A stretch of DNA of 64,000 nucleotides from Micromonospora sp. BL4 (GCF_003667505.1 NZ_RCVJ01000075.1:1-64000); one strand, 5' to 3'. Positions 1 through 11,306 are shown, counted from the stretch's first letter. Translations and numbers: made by a program. Notes: generated by a model not told the origin, from the sequence alone.

Positions 1-2
1 CC

Positions 3-383
3 CCGCCACCGCCCAGCGGGACGAATCTCAGCCTCGGCGCCGGTGCCGACGGCTCCAGCAAGGCCGACGGGACAAGCTACGGCAACGTGCGGGACGGCAG
101 CATCAGCACCTACTGGTCACCGGCCGGCTCGACCGGCTCCATCTCGATCAAGTGGGGCTCCGCCACCCGGGTGTCCCGAGTGATCATCCGCGAGCCGTCG
201 GGCACCCAGAATTCCATCGGGTCCTGGCAGCTCATCAACCACGACACCGGGGCCGTCCTGGCCTCCGGCAGCGGCGCGGGTTCCATCACCTTCTCCGCCA
301 CCGCGCTGAGCAAGATCACCTTCAAGATCAACAGCTCGAGTGGTACGCCACGGGTCGGCGAATTCGAGACGTACGCCAGCTAA
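3..383 (+). CDS. C-terminal part of a secreted carbohydrate-binding (discoidin-like) protein, partial
   Basis: The reading frame is open from the window edge and ends at TAA; the true start lies outside. The visible 126 residues form one beta-sandwich-like domain, beginning with a Pro/Ser linker (PPPPSGTNLSLG), followed by ADGSS-KADG and an RVSRVIIRE strand, and ending in VGEFETYAS. This order (sparse aromatic residues, alternating strands, terminal exposed strand) is what F5/8 type C (discoidin-like) carbohydrate-binding modules at the C-terminus of actinobacterial polysaccharide lyases and glycosidases look like. The catalytic domain cannot be seen, so the enzyme class is unknown. The Pro-rich linker suggests an extracellular multidomain enzyme. 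Family assignment is by eye and moderate. Confidence 0.55.
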   Translation, partial: PPPPSGTNLSLGAGADGSSKADGTSYGNVRDGSISTYWSPAGSTGSISIKWGSATRVSRVIIREPSGTQNSIGSWQLINHDTGAVLASGSGAGSITFSATALSKITFKINSSSGTPRVGEFETYAS

Positions 384-396
384 CAGCCGGCACGGA

Positions 397-458
397 GGGC
401 GGGATCGGCAGGCGCCGCCGGTCCCGCCCCCTCGCGTGCGGGCAGGCTTCGGCCTGCC
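397..458 (+). terminator. Two consecutive GC-rich hairpins after the carbohydrate-binding protein
   Basis: An 8-bp stem GGGCGGGA/TCCCGCCC (397-404 with 422-429) is followed by a 7-bp stem GGCAGGC/GCCTGCC closed by a TTCG tetraloop (441-458). No T-run follows, which is common for actinobacterial terminators. Placement between a stop codon and the furA promoter fits termination. Confidence 0.5.
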
Positions 459-550
459 GGGCGCGGCGCCGGTGGGTGAGCGGTACCGTGTCTGTTATCG
501 CGGGGTTTCGCCGTTTCGCTGGGCTCCTACCGGGTTGAGGCTGAGCCAAA

Positions 551-574
551 CTTGAACTATTCCAGAAGAGTGGA
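551..574 (+). promoter_or_regulatory. FurA-type operator/promoter of furA-katG
   Basis: The AT-rich block CTTGAACTATTCCAGAAG, continuing AGTGGA, lies just upstream of furA in otherwise GC-rich DNA. It closely resembles the site described upstream of mycobacterial and Streptomyces furA-katG genes (TTGACT-ATTCCAGAA core, recalled from the literature). FurA binding there autoregulates the furA-katG operon. Because the site covers the upstream TTG at 552, that TTG is unlikely to be the start codon. Confidence 0.65.
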
Positions 575-587
575 CTATGTTCGGCAC

Positions 588-3316
<2,729 letters not shown>

Positions 3317-3330
3317 CCCTGCTCCAACCG

Positions 3331-3369
3331 CGAGCCCCGGTCGATCCCTCAGCGGTCGACCGGGGCTCG
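3331..3369 (+). terminator. Terminator after katG
   Basis: Perfect 14-bp inverted repeat CGAGCCCCGGTCGA / TCGACCGGGGCTCG (3331-3344, 3356-3369) with an 11-base loop, 15 bases after the katG stop and before a convergent gene. It can serve both strands. Confidence 0.75.
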
Positions 3370-3405
3370 TCCCGCACATCGGGTCCGGACGTCCAGGTCG
3401 GCCCT

Positions 3406-3654
3406 TCAGCTGCCGCTTGTCCGCTCGTCGATCCCGCCCTGTTCGGCAGCGGCCAGGATCTGACGGGCAGAGGCTTCGTCATCGGCGGCGACCAGCACGT
3501 GGACCCCTTGCAGTTGCAGGTGCGGCTCCTGCCCGCCGACGTCGTCCGCCGCCACGGCGGCCCGCAGGCCGTAACTGCGCAGCAGGCCGACGATGAGTTC
3601 CCCCTCGGTGCGACTGCCGACGACCGTCAACGACACGTTCCTGCCGTCCTTCAT
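3406..3654 (-). CDS. DUF2007-type small protein
   Basis: An 82-residue protein with the look of the DUF2007 family (putative signal-transducing, ACT-like fold): VVGSRTEGELIVGLLRSYGL at the start, then AADD-GGQ and HVLVAADDEASARQILAA. These small proteins usually have a beta-alpha-beta arrangement; function is not established. The second ATG (3654) is chosen because a strong GGAAGGAG lies 6 bases before it, while the first ATG (3660) directly abuts that sequence. It converges on katG and the terminator hairpin separates them. Confidence 0.6.
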   Translation of the reverse strand: MKDGRNVSLTVVGSRTEGELIVGLLRSYGLRAAVAADDVGGQEPHLQLQGVHVLVAADDEASARQILAAAEQGGIDERTSGS

Positions 3655-3871
3655 GACCATCTCCTTCCTTCATCCAGCTCGCTCGCCGACCAGCGACAGA
3701 AGCGCCGACCGACCGGGCACCGGGGCGTCGAGATCGCGCAGCGCCAGGAGGATCGCCTCGGAGGACGTCGGGAACGGCGCGATGACATCGAACAACACCG
3801 ACCGGGGCGTACGGGCGTGAATCGCCAACGTCGTCGTAAGACAGCCCCCGCGCTCAGCGCAGGCCGGCCAC

Positions 3872-4345
3872 TCAGCGCGCAGTGCGGACGAAAGTACGGC
3901 GGGTGACATCACGGTCGTCGAGGAAGCAACCGATCATGAGCGCGTCGCGCAGCATGGCGAGGGTCTCGGACTTGGCGTCGACGTCGTCGCGACCGGCCTC
4001 GGCGAGCAGGCGCCGCAGCTCGGCGTGGAACCAGGCGCGGTGCCTGCTGATCACCCGGCGGACCGGGCTCTCCGGGTCGGGGAACTCGCCGGCCGCCTTG
4101 ATGAACGGGCAGCCGCGCGTGTGGTGTCGGTAGGCGTCGTCGGCCACTCCTTCGATGGCCATCTCGAGCGCGTGGTCGGCGGAGACGGCGCGGCCGAGCC
4201 CCTCGTTCCAGAGGGCCCGGATCATCTGGTCCTCGCGTTCGAGGTACGCCACGACGAGAGCTTCCTTGCCGGTGAAGTGCCGGTAGAGCGTGGCGCGGGC
4301 ATTTGCTGACAAGCGGGGCGAGGGCCTAGGTTGGTGGCCCGACAA
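3872..4345 (-). pseudogene. TetR-family regulator truncated in its DNA-binding domain
   Basis: The frame encodes the end of a TetR helix-turn-helix (ARATLYRHFTGKEALVVAYL) followed by a TetR-type ligand domain (RGCPFIKAAGEFPDPESPVR, DALMIGCFLDD). The usual first about 40 residues, i.e. helices 1 and most of the recognition motif, are missing. The only possible start is a TTG at 4345, inside the palindrome 4344-4361, and gives an unrelated leader (SGHQPRPSPRLSAN). Most likely a 5' deletion joined the operator region to mid-HTH sequence, leaving a protein of 157 aa that cannot bind DNA normally. A sequencing or assembly error is possible but no simple single-base frameshift restores the HTH. Confidence 0.65.
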
Positions 4346-4361
4346 AGAACGACCGTTCTTT
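4344..4361. promoter_or_regulatory. TetR-type palindromic operator
   Basis: AAAGAACGACCGTTCTTT is an 18-bp inverted repeat with 8-bp perfect arms around a central AC. It is AT-rich against a GC-rich background and sits between the divergent TetR remnant and the GNAT gene, the standard place for a TetR self-operator. It is 13 bases before the GNAT start. Confidence 0.65.
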
Positions 4362-4374
4362 CTGGAAGGCGGCC

Positions 4375-5136
4375 ATGAACGAAACCGCTGATCGGATGGC
4401 GGCGGCGTACTTCGATGCGATTGAGGTCCTCTGCCGGGTGACTCCGAAGGGCTGGTACGCCGAGCGGGGCACCGCCCGTGCGGCGGTGACCCATGCCGGC
4501 GTCGCGACGCTGAACGCGGCCTACGACACGACGTCGGAACCGGATCTTGGTGCGCTCGACGAGATGGCGACCGAGGTCAGCAGGCAGGCCGCCCGCTGGT
4601 CGATCATGGTTCGTGGCGAGGCGGGCGATGAGGTCACCGATCTCGCGGCCCGGCACGGGCTGCTCGAACGCGGTGATCTGCCGCTGCTGGCCTGCAACGC
4701 GGGCGACATCGTGTACCGGGCCGACACCGCGCAGGGGAAGCTGGTGCGCCAGGTCGACGCGGTCGAAAGCGACCTCTACACCGAGGGTCTCACCCGGAGC
4801 TTCGACGCTCCCGAGGGCGTCTTCGGCTCGCTGATGGGCGGTGCCGTACTCGACGCCGACCCCATCACCGGTTATCTGGCCGAGGAGTTCGGCCGACCCA
4901 TCGGCACCGGGCTGGGAATGCGGACCGCCGGCGTGGTCGGCGTGTTCAACATCGCCGTCGTTCCGTCCGCCCGGGGTCGGGGCCTGGGCCGGGCGGTCAC
5001 CGAGGCCGTGCTGCTCGACGGCGTGGCAGCCGGCGCCGACGCGGCCTACCTGCACGCCAGCGCGATGGGCCGGCCGCTCTACGAGTCGATGGGCTTTCAT
5101 CTCGTGGAGAACTGGACCGTGTTCCAGGCACGGTGA
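4375..5136 (+). CDS. GNAT-family N-acetyltransferase
   Basis: A 253-residue protein with a C-terminal GNAT domain: the acetyl-CoA loop motif is seen as VVPSARGRGLGRAVTEAVL (about residues 200-218), preceded by the beta-4 strand VVGVFNIAV and followed by YLHASAMGRPLYESMGF, the typical C-terminal GNAT signature. The N-terminal about 120 residues are a helical extension without a recognisable motif. Substrate unknown. ATG 4375 follows TGGAAGGCGGCC. Its promoter region holds the TetR-type operator, so it was probably repressed by the now truncated neighbour and may be derepressed. Confidence 0.82.
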   Translation: MNETADRMAAAYFDAIEVLCRVTPKGWYAERGTARAAVTHAGVATLNAAYDTTSEPDLGALDEMATEVSRQAARWSIMVRGEAGDEVTDLAARHGLLERGDLPLLACNAGDIVYRADTAQGKLVRQVDAVESDLYTEGLTRSFDAPEGVFGSLMGGAVLDADPITGYLAEEFGRPIGTGLGMRTAGVVGVFNIAVVPSARGRGLGRAVTEAVLLDGVAAGADAAYLHASAMGRPLYESMGFHLVENWTVFQAR

Positions 5137-5213
5137 CGGACGAGACGGCCAGGTCGACGATGACGGCGCTGACCTGATGACCGACCACGACGGACATCCA
5201 GGGGAGAGGTCCC

Positions 5214-5942
5214 ATGAACTTCAGTGCGAACGTGCGCTCGGCCTTCCGGCGCGGCGAGACCGACGCCGTGGTGCGCATGAGTGAGGCCGAGATCGAGCGC
5301 GCCCGGGCGGCCGGCGACCCGGCGGGCGAGGTGGAGGCCCGATACAGCCTGGCCCGGGTCGCCATCCGTGGCGGTGACCTGCCCGGCGGAGAGGCCCGGG
5401 CCGGGGAGGCCCTTGCGGTGGCGCTGCGCTCCGGCGACCGCCGCCTCGAGGAACGGCCGAGGCACGTGCTGGCCGCCGTGGCCCGCATGTCCGGCGACCT
5501 GCTTCGCGCTCGTGACCTGTACCGGGAGAGCATCGCCCTCAACGAGTCGCTCGACCAGCCCAAGACGGTCAACTCGGAGTATCACAACCTCGCATTCTGT
5601 GAGCTGGGTCTGGGCAATCTCGACGTGGCGAGGAAGCTGTTCGCCGAGGGCCGCGAGCGGGTGTTCCGTAACGGCTGGGCCGACTTCGTGCCGTACGTCT
5701 GCGTGGCCGGTGCCGCACTCGCCTCGGCCGAAAGTGATCATTCGCGGGCGGCGCGCATGATCGGTGTCGCGGACGCCGCGTTCGCGTCGCTCGGCCAGGT
5801 GCCGGACCCCGACGACGCGGCCGACCTCGCCAGGACGCGCGCCGCCGCGACCGAGGCGCTCGGCCCGGCCGCCTTCGACGAGGAGTACGCGAGGGGTCAA
5901 CTCCTCGACCCGCGTGCGGCCTTCGCCGACGAACGGGACTGA
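5214..5942 (+). CDS. TPR-repeat protein
   Basis: A 242-residue, wholly helical protein with tetratricopeptide-like repeats: AGEVEARYSLARVAIRGGDL, RRLEERPRHVLAAVARMSGD and SEYHNLAFCELGLGNL each show the W/L-G-Y-A-F spacing, with the rest of the protein forming further helical pairs. No signal peptide, DNA-binding or catalytic motif. It resembles the isolated TPR portion of large LuxR/AfsR regulators, suggesting a scaffold role, but nothing shows a partner. ATG 5214 follows GGGGAGAGG at good spacing. It may be cotranscribed with the GNAT gene 77 bp upstream. Confidence 0.7.
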   Translation: MNFSANVRSAFRRGETDAVVRMSEAEIERARAAGDPAGEVEARYSLARVAIRGGDLPGGEARAGEALAVALRSGDRRLEERPRHVLAAVARMSGDLLRARDLYRESIALNESLDQPKTVNSEYHNLAFCELGLGNLDVARKLFAEGRERVFRNGWADFVPYVCVAGAALASAESDHSRAARMIGVADAAFASLGQVPDPDDAADLARTRAAATEALGPAAFDEEYARGQLLDPRAAFADERD

Positions 5943-6002
5943 CCCGACATCTGGCCTCGGCCCGGACGACTCCCGGGCCCTGGGACGGTGACGGGGCGGA
6001 AA

Positions 6003-6043
6003 GGGACCACCGGGGCCGCGCACAGTTGCGCCCCGGTGGTCCC
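6003..6043. terminator. Bidirectional terminator between convergent genes
   Basis: Perfect 14-bp stem GGGACCACCGGGGC / GCCCCGGTGGTCCC (6003-6016, 6030-6043), 13-base loop, located between the stop codons of the TPR gene and the IMP dehydrogenase gene. Confidence 0.75.
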
Positions 6044-6051
6044 GGATGCCG

Positions 6052-7554
6052 CTAGCGGCCGGTGTCGCTCGGCCGGTCCCGGAGCCGGATCTCTGCGGTG
6101 TTCTGCAGGAAGCTCTGCTGCGAAACCGGCACCAGCACGGCGTTGTCGTGAAACTGCGGCAGGTCGGTCGCACCACAGCTGATCATCGTCGCCTTCAGCT
6201 TGGCGATGGTGGTGCCGACGTTGTCGTAGAGGCTGCCCGCGTACGGGACGTAGCCGTCGACGCCTTCCTCGAACGCGAGTTCGGTCCCGCCGCCGTGCTC
6301 GTAGCGGGTGACGTTCCGGGCCCGGTTCGAGCCTTCGCCCCAGTACTCCTTGAAGAACTGACCGCCGACCCGGACGAGCGGCGCCGGGCTCTCGTCGAAG
6401 CGGGCGAAGTAGCGGCCGAGCATCACGAAATCTGCGCCGAGGGCGAACGCGACGGCCATGTGTGAGTCGGTCAGCAGGCCGCCGTCGCAGCACAACGGCA
6501 CGTAGACGCCGGTCTCGCGCAGGTAGGCGTCGCGGGCTTCGACGACGTCGATCAGGGCGGAGGCCTGCCCGCGACCGATGCCCTTCTGATCGCGGGTGAT
6601 GCAGATCGAGCCGCCGCCGATGCCGACCTTGACGAAATCCGCGCCGGCTTCGGCGAGGTAGCGGAATGCACGTCCGTCGACGACGTTGCCCGCACCGATG
6701 CGGACGTCCTCGCCGTAGGTGTCCCGGACGAACGCGAGCGTGTCGGCCTGCCAGACCGAGTAGCCGTCGGACGAGTCGATGCACAGCAGGTCGGCGCCCG
6801 CGTCGACCAACGCGGGGATTCGTTCGCGGTAGTCGTGGGTGTTGACGCCCGCGCCGACGCGGAACCGCTTGTCGGCGTCGATCGACTCATTGCGGAACTG
6901 CTTGTGCAGCTCGTAGTCGCGGCGAAGCACGATGGAGTGCAGCAGGCCCTCGTCGTCGACGACGGGCAGCACGTCGAGGCGGTGGTCCCAGATCAGCGTG
7001 TTGGCCTCGGACAGGGACACCGTCGGAGGGGCCGTGACCAGGTCGGCGGCCCGACGCATGCGGGACTCGACGGAGTCGCCGAGGTCGTGCCGGCGAGGGT
7101 GGAAATCATCGGTCGAGATGAGGCCGACGAACAGTCCGTGCGGGCTGCCGTCGTCGGTGACGACCGCGACGTCGCGTTCCGCGGAGGCCAACAGGGCCGC
7201 AACCTCGCCCAGGGTCGCCGACGGCTTGATGTTGATGTCCGAGAAGCGGAAGCCGGCCTTGTGCCGCTTGACCGCTGTCACCATGGCCGCCTGCGCCTCG
7301 ACGGACTGGTTCTGGTGGACGAAGCTCAGTCCGCCGCACTGGGCCAGGGCGATCGCCAGCCGGGGCGAGGAGACGGCGCTCATGACGGCGCTGGTCAGCG
7401 GGGTGGCGACACGGATGGCCGGTTCCTCGCCGAGTCGGTGCCGCACGAGAGGCACGCTCAGGTCGACGTTGTCCGGGGTGCAGTCCGCGGTGGTCAGGTT
7501 CGGTACCAGCAGGTATTCGTTCAGCGTGCGCGACACTTCGTCGAGGATCCTCAA
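6052..7554 (-). CDS. IMP dehydrogenase, Tritrichomonas-like clade
   Basis: NAD-dependent oxidation of IMP to XMP, the committed step to GMP. The TIM barrel, interrupted by two CBS domains (about residues 105-220), is complete: [11 protein letters not shown] carries the catalytic Cys (C318), with IDSSDG, the flap [12 protein letters not shown] and the catalytic RY pair plus FEEGVD. Residue order and local sequence (FNEYLL-like start, [25 protein letters not shown]) match the Tritrichomonas foetus enzyme far better than the usual bacterial GuaB as I remember them. TTG 7554 is preferred: AGGAG lies 5 bases upstream and the resulting start matches the T. foetus length; GTG 7560 overlaps that AGGAG. 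A canonical guaB elsewhere in the genome is likely, so this may be a second isozyme. Confidence 0.88.
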   Translation of the reverse strand: MRILDEVSRTLNEYLLVPNLTTADCTPDNVDLSVPLVRHRLGEEPAIRVATPLTSAVMSAVSSPRLAIALAQCGGLSFVHQNQSVEAQAAMVTAVKRHKAGFRFSDINIKPSATLGEVAALLASAERDVAVVTDDGSPHGLFVGLISTDDFHPRRHDLGDSVESRMRRAADLVTAPPTVSLSEANTLIWDHRLDVLPVVDDEGLLHSIVLRRDYELHKQFRNESIDADKRFRVGAGVNTHDYRERIPALVDAGADLLCIDSSDGYSVWQADTLAFVRDTYGEDVRIGAGNVVDGRAFRYLAEAGADFVKVGIGGGSICITRDQKGIGRGQASALIDVVEARDAYLRETGVYVPLCCDGGLLTDSHMAVAFALGADFVMLGRYFARFDESPAPLVRVGGQFFKEYWGEGSNRARNVTRYEHGGGTELAFEEGVDGYVPYAGSLYDNVGTTIAKLKATMISCGATDLPQFHDNAVLVPVSQQSFLQNTAEIRLRDRPSDTGR

Positions 7555-7629
7555 GAACACTCCTGAGCAGTGGGTCGAGCCGGGTAAAGCCTAGAAATTA
7601 CACCTCCCCGCCCCGCGCCCGGCGTCGTG

Positions 7630-7702
7630 GCCGGCCGCCCTCAACGGCGGCGCCGGGCGCCCTAACGGCAGCGCCGGCCGCCCTCAACGGCGGCGCCGGG
7701 CG
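7630..7702. repeat. 30-bp direct repeat at the end of the GH15 gene
   Basis: The block beginning GCCGGCCGCCCTCAACGG occurs at 7630-7659 and again at 7673-7702 with a 43-base period; a diverged third unit (CCCTAACGGCAGCGCC) lies between. The right copy contains the stop codon and last codons of the GH15 gene, so the repeat looks like a local tandem duplication of that gene's 3' end. Confidence 0.7.
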
Positions 7703-9531
7703 TCGGCCTCGGCGTCGAGCAGGTCGTTCAGCGCCAGCGCCGAGTTGATCAGGGAGAGGTGGCTGAACGCCTGCGGGTAGTTGCCGATCTGCTCACCGGT
7801 CGCGGCGATCTCCTCGGCGTACAGGCCGAGGTGGTTGCTGAAGGTGAACATCTTCTCGAAGGTGAGCCGGGCGTCGTCCAGGCGACCGGTGCGGGCCAGC
7901 GCCTCGACGTACCAGAACGTGCACATGTTGAAGGTGCCCTCGTGCCCGGGAAGGCCGTCGGGGGAGTGGACCGGGTCGTACCGGTGGACCAGGCTGTCCG
8001 AGACCAGCTCGCGTTCGATCGCGTTCAAGGTGGACTGCCAGAGGGGGTCGCTCGGCGTCATGAAGCCGACGGCCGGCATGGCGAGCAGTGCCGCGTCCAG
8101 CACGTTCTCGTCGTACGCCTGCACGAAGCTGCCGCGTTCCCGGTGGTATCCGCGGGCCATGACCTGGTTGTAGATCTGGTTGCGTTGCTCCGACCAGCCG
8201 GCGACGTCCCCGGGGCGGCCGGTGCGGGTGGCGAGGCGGATGGCCCGATCCAGCGCGACCCAGGACATCACCCGGCCGAAGGTGTAGTTGCGGGGGTGGT
8301 GGCGGCTCTCCCAGATGCCGGCGTCGGGTCGGTCCCAGTGGCGGCAGAGCCAGTCGACGAGCCGGACGGTGCTCTTCCACACCTGGTGCGAGACGCGGAT
8401 GCCCTGCTCGTCGGCGAGATGCATGGCGTAGAGGGCCTCGCCGTGGATGTCGAGCTGGAGCTGGTCTGCCGCGCCGTTGCCGATCCGCACCGGCCGGGAG
8501 CCGCGGTAGCCCTCCAGGTGGTCGAGAGTCTCCTCGTGCAGGTCGGAGGAGCCGTCCACCCGATACATGATCTTCAGCGGGTCCTGGTGGTCACCGGCCT
8601 CGCGGATCCGCTCGTCCAGCCAGTTCATGTACCGGCTGACCTCCTCGGTGAAGCCGAGGCCGAGCAGCGCGTGCACCGAGAACGACGTGTCGCGTACCCA
8701 GGTGTAGCGGTAGTCCCAGTTGCGGGTGCCGCCGACCAGCTCGGGCAGCGCGGCGGTGGGCGCGGCGATCATGGCGCCGGTCGGCGCGTACGTCATGAGC
8801 TTCAGCGTGATGGCCGAGCGCTCGACCATCTCCCGCCACCGCCCGGTGTAGCGGGAACGCTCGACCCAGCGCCGCCAGTAGTCCCGGGTCCACTCGAACA
8901 TGCCCTGGACCTCTTCCGGCGGGACGATCCGGGGCTCCGTGCCGGACGTCTCCAGGACCACCCCGCCGGTGTCACCCTCGTTGAGGGTGCCGTACGCGAC
9001 CAGGTCACCGTCCTCCAGGCTGATGTCGCCGCCCTGGGAGAGCAGCTGCCGCACCGGGTCGACCGGGTTGAAGGTGAGCGACGCCGACCGGCTGCGGAAG
9101 ACGTACCCCTGGCGGTGGCGCTCCAGCTGGTGCTTCTCCCGGGCGTAGTCGAACCGGGGCCTGCACTCCACCCGGAACCGCATGGTGCCCCGGACCATGT
9201 TGACCATGCGGACCAGGCGGTGCGTGTCAGTGGCCAGATCGCCGGTGACCGGCATGAAGTCCATCACCTCGGCGACGCCGTCCGCGCTGATGAACCGGGT
9301 GATCAGGATCGGAGTGCCCGGCAGGTAGAGCTGCTTGGTGACGTACCGGACGTCGTGCGGCGCGATCCGGAAGTAGCCACCGCGCTCGCGGTCCAGCAGC
9401 GCGGCGAAGATGCTCGGCGAGTCGAAGCGCGGCGCGCAGAACCAGTCGACCGTTCCGTCGCACGTCACCAGCGCGGCGGTCTGCAGGTCGCCGATGAGCC
9501 CGTGATCCTCGATCGCCGGATAGCTCTCCAC
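7684..9531 (-). CDS. GH15-family glucoamylase/trehalase
   Basis: Cytoplasmic (no signal peptide) 615-residue glycoside hydrolase of the GH15 family, of the type shown to be trehalases in mycobacteria; glucoamylase activity is the alternative. An N-terminal beta-sandwich (IEDHGLIGDLQTAALV, DWFCAPRFDSPSIFAALLD) is followed by an (alpha/alpha)6 barrel from about residue 240. Signature stretches are NWDYRYTWVRDTSF, QLDIHGEALYAM and EEIAATGEQIGNYPQAFSHL; the last holds the likely catalytic Glu. GTG 9531 has GGAGG five bases upstream. Trehalose use would fit the osmotic/stress flavour of the window but nothing adjacent confirms it. Confidence 0.88.
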   Translation of the reverse strand: MESYPAIEDHGLIGDLQTAALVTCDGTVDWFCAPRFDSPSIFAALLDRERGGYFRIAPHDVRYVTKQLYLPGTPILITRFISADGVAEVMDFMPVTGDLATDTHRLVRMVNMVRGTMRFRVECRPRFDYAREKHQLERHRQGYVFRSRSASLTFNPVDPVRQLLSQGGDISLEDGDLVAYGTLNEGDTGGVVLETSGTEPRIVPPEEVQGMFEWTRDYWRRWVERSRYTGRWREMVERSAITLKLMTYAPTGAMIAAPTAALPELVGGTRNWDYRYTWVRDTSFSVHALLGLGFTEEVSRYMNWLDERIREAGDHQDPLKIMYRVDGSSDLHEETLDHLEGYRGSRPVRIGNGAADQLQLDIHGEALYAMHLADEQGIRVSHQVWKSTVRLVDWLCRHWDRPDAGIWESRHHPRNYTFGRVMSWVALDRAIRLATRTGRPGDVAGWSEQRNQIYNQVMARGYHRERGSFVQAYDENVLDAALLAMPAVGFMTPSDPLWQSTLNAIERELVSDSLVHRYDPVHSPDGLPGHEGTFNMCTFWYVEALARTGRLDDARLTFEKMFTFSNHLGLYAEEIAATGEQIGNYPQAFSHLSLINSALALNDLLDAEADARRRR

Positions 9532-9639
9532 GGTCGCCTCCCGGTCTCGACAGCCCCTGCGCAGTAACCTAAGGGACGGATTGTCGAGTTCGCCTGGATT
9601 CGTGGCCAGCCACCCTCTCGCGCGCCCCGGCGCCCCCGG

Positions 9640-10350
9640 CTAGACCACGCCGGTCAGGTACTCCCGGCGACGCTCCGGTTCGAACTTCTCGATCGCGTAG
9701 CGCAGCATGACCCGCGGCATGACCCGGTAACGCCCGGCCAGAAACGCCTCCTCCGCGGCTCTGTCACGGTTGCCCACCTCGCGCAGCATCCAGCCCACCG
9801 CCTTCTGAACCAGGTCGTGCGGGTCGCGCAGGAGCCGTTCACCGAGCCGGAAGGTCCATTGGTAGTCGCCGGCCTTGATGAAGGCGAAAGTCGCCATGAC
9901 GGCGATGCGTCGATCCCACACCACGCTCGACTCGGCTAACCGATCCAGGACGCCGCGGTCCTTGTCGATCAGCCAGGGGCCGACGATGTACGGCGCGGAC
10001 GAGTCCACCAGGTCCCAGTTGTTGATGCGGTCGGTGTTGGCCAGGACGAGTTGGAAGATCCGGCCCCGTTCCTCCGCGTCTGCCTTGGTGAACTTCCGAA
10101 CCAGGATGAACAGCGACGTCAGCCTCTCCTCGTGCACGCCGCTGCTCAACAGCTCCGCGGTGTCGGCCAGCGAGAGGTCCCGCCAGTAGCGGGCGGCCAC
10201 CCTGCGCTGCTCCGGCACGGAGACACCGATGGCCCGGTCGCCCTCGCCGTACCCGCCCGGCGTCATCTGGAGAAACCGGCTCGATCCCTCCGCCCGACGC
10301 GGGTCGGCGAGGCTGGCGAGCTCGTGACGGACGTCGGCGGTCGTGGCCAT
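9640..10350 (-). CDS. AlkD-like DNA alkylation repair protein
   Basis: HEAT-like-repeat DNA glycosylase family that removes bulky alkylated bases without base flipping. The 236 residues show the family features: GVSVPEQRRVAARYWRDL, LLSSGVHEERLTSLFILV, NNWDLVDSSAPYIVG with the conserved WDLVD, and DRRIAVMATFAFIK, then DLVQKAVGWMLREVG and PRVMLRYAIEKF at the end. The catalytic Asp/Trp/Arg set of Bacillus AlkD appears to be represented by WD in NNWDLVD and R in WDRR. ATG 10350 (MATTADVRHEL) is chosen; the frame runs upstream but lacks family sequence. Divergent from the reductase at 10530. Confidence 0.88.
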   Translation of the reverse strand: MATTADVRHELASLADPRRAEGSSRFLQMTPGGYGEGDRAIGVSVPEQRRVAARYWRDLSLADTAELLSSGVHEERLTSLFILVRKFTKADAEERGRIFQLVLANTDRINNWDLVDSSAPYIVGPWLIDKDRGVLDRLAESSVVWDRRIAVMATFAFIKAGDYQWTFRLGERLLRDPHDLVQKAVGWMLREVGNRDRAAEEAFLAGRYRVMPRVMLRYAIEKFEPERRREYLTGVV

Positions 10351-10529
10351 GACTGTGCAACCTACCGCGACCGCCGGTGCGCACGGTGCTGCGCCACATC
10401 TGAGCCGACGCCTCGTACGAGCGGAAATATCGACCTTCTCGGCGCGGACGGACCCAGGGCTGGTCGATGAGTTTGGGATGATGCGCCGGTCCACCCACCG
10501 ACACCACCTGACACGAAGGGATCACCTCA

Positions 10530-11144
10530 ATGGCAAAGGTCATCTCCACGTTGTTCATCTCCGCCGACGGTGTGGCCGAGATCGACCCCGACTGGCACTT
10601 CCCCTACTTCGACGACAACATGGGCCGCGCCGTCGGCGAGGACTATGACACCGCCGACGTGCTGCTCATCGGGCGCGAAACCTACGACAGCTTCGCCGGA
10701 GCATGGCCCGACCGTGAGGCCGCGGGTGGGGACGACGCGCCGTTCGCCAAGCAGCTCGGGGACGTACGCAAGGTGGTCGTCTCGCGCCAGCCCCTGGAGT
10801 TCTCCTGGCGCAACTCCGAGCTGATCAACGGCGATCTGCTCGAAGCCGTCGCCTCGCTCAAGGCCGATGCCGGCATCAAGGGCATCCTCATCCCCGGGTC
10901 GATCTCGGTGGTGCAGCAACTGCTCGCCGCGGGGCTGGTCGATGAGCTGCGCCTCCTGGTGCATCCGGTGGCCGCGCGTAAGGGCCGCAAGCTGTTCGAC
11001 GAGGGGGACGTGCCGTACCACCTGAAGGTGACGGCGACGGAGACGTTCCCGACGGGCGTGCTCCGCGTGATCTACTCGCCGACCGCGGCGCCCGCCAAGG
11101 TCGGCTACGACGAGGTCAAGGACCAGGTACCCACCAGCAACTGA
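10530..11144 (+). CDS. Dihydrofolate reductase/RibD-domain family protein
   Basis: A 204-residue NADPH-binding protein of the RibD C-terminal/DHFR superfamily, very common in actinobacteria and without a fixed substrate. Features: VISTLFISADGVAE at the start, YDTADVLLIGRETYDSFAGAWP, KVVVSRQPL, and a nucleotide-binding turn GILIPGSISVVQQLLAAGLVDEL. The protein is slightly longer than average, with a C-terminal tail after VLRVIYSP. ATG 10530 follows GAAGGGATCACCTCA. Probably not folate-specific; more likely an uncharacterised NADPH-dependent reductase. Confidence 0.85.
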   Translation: MAKVISTLFISADGVAEIDPDWHFPYFDDNMGRAVGEDYDTADVLLIGRETYDSFAGAWPDREAAGGDDAPFAKQLGDVRKVVVSRQPLEFSWRNSELINGDLLEAVASLKADAGIKGILIPGSISVVQQLLAAGLVDELRLLVHPVAARKGRKLFDEGDVPYHLKVTATETFPTGVLRVIYSPTAAPAKVGYDEVKDQVPTSN

Positions 11145-11160
11145 TCCGCCTCGGGGGGAG

Positions 11161-11209
11161 GGAGCCCGATCGTCGTGCACCGCGCGCGCATCGACCCGGA
11201 TCGGGCTCC
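11161..11209. terminator. Inverted repeat between convergent genes
   Basis: GGAGCCCGATC (11161-11171) pairs with GATCGGGCTCC (11199-11209), an 11-bp stem with a 27-base GC-rich loop, just after the reductase stop and ahead of the convergent hypothetical gene. Confidence 0.5.
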
Positions 11210-11306
11210 TGAGGGGGAACCGCGTCGAGTGCGTCGACCGACGTATACCGGACCCCGGTGGCGGAGACGGACAGGGCCGGTCACACTCGTGCGGCGGCCG
11301 ACCGCC

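Noticed and set aside
3670..3912. An 80-codon minus-strand frame between the DUF2007 gene and the TetR remnant.
   Set aside because: No ribosome-binding site, no recognisable fold, and overlaps the TetR remnant's 3' end.
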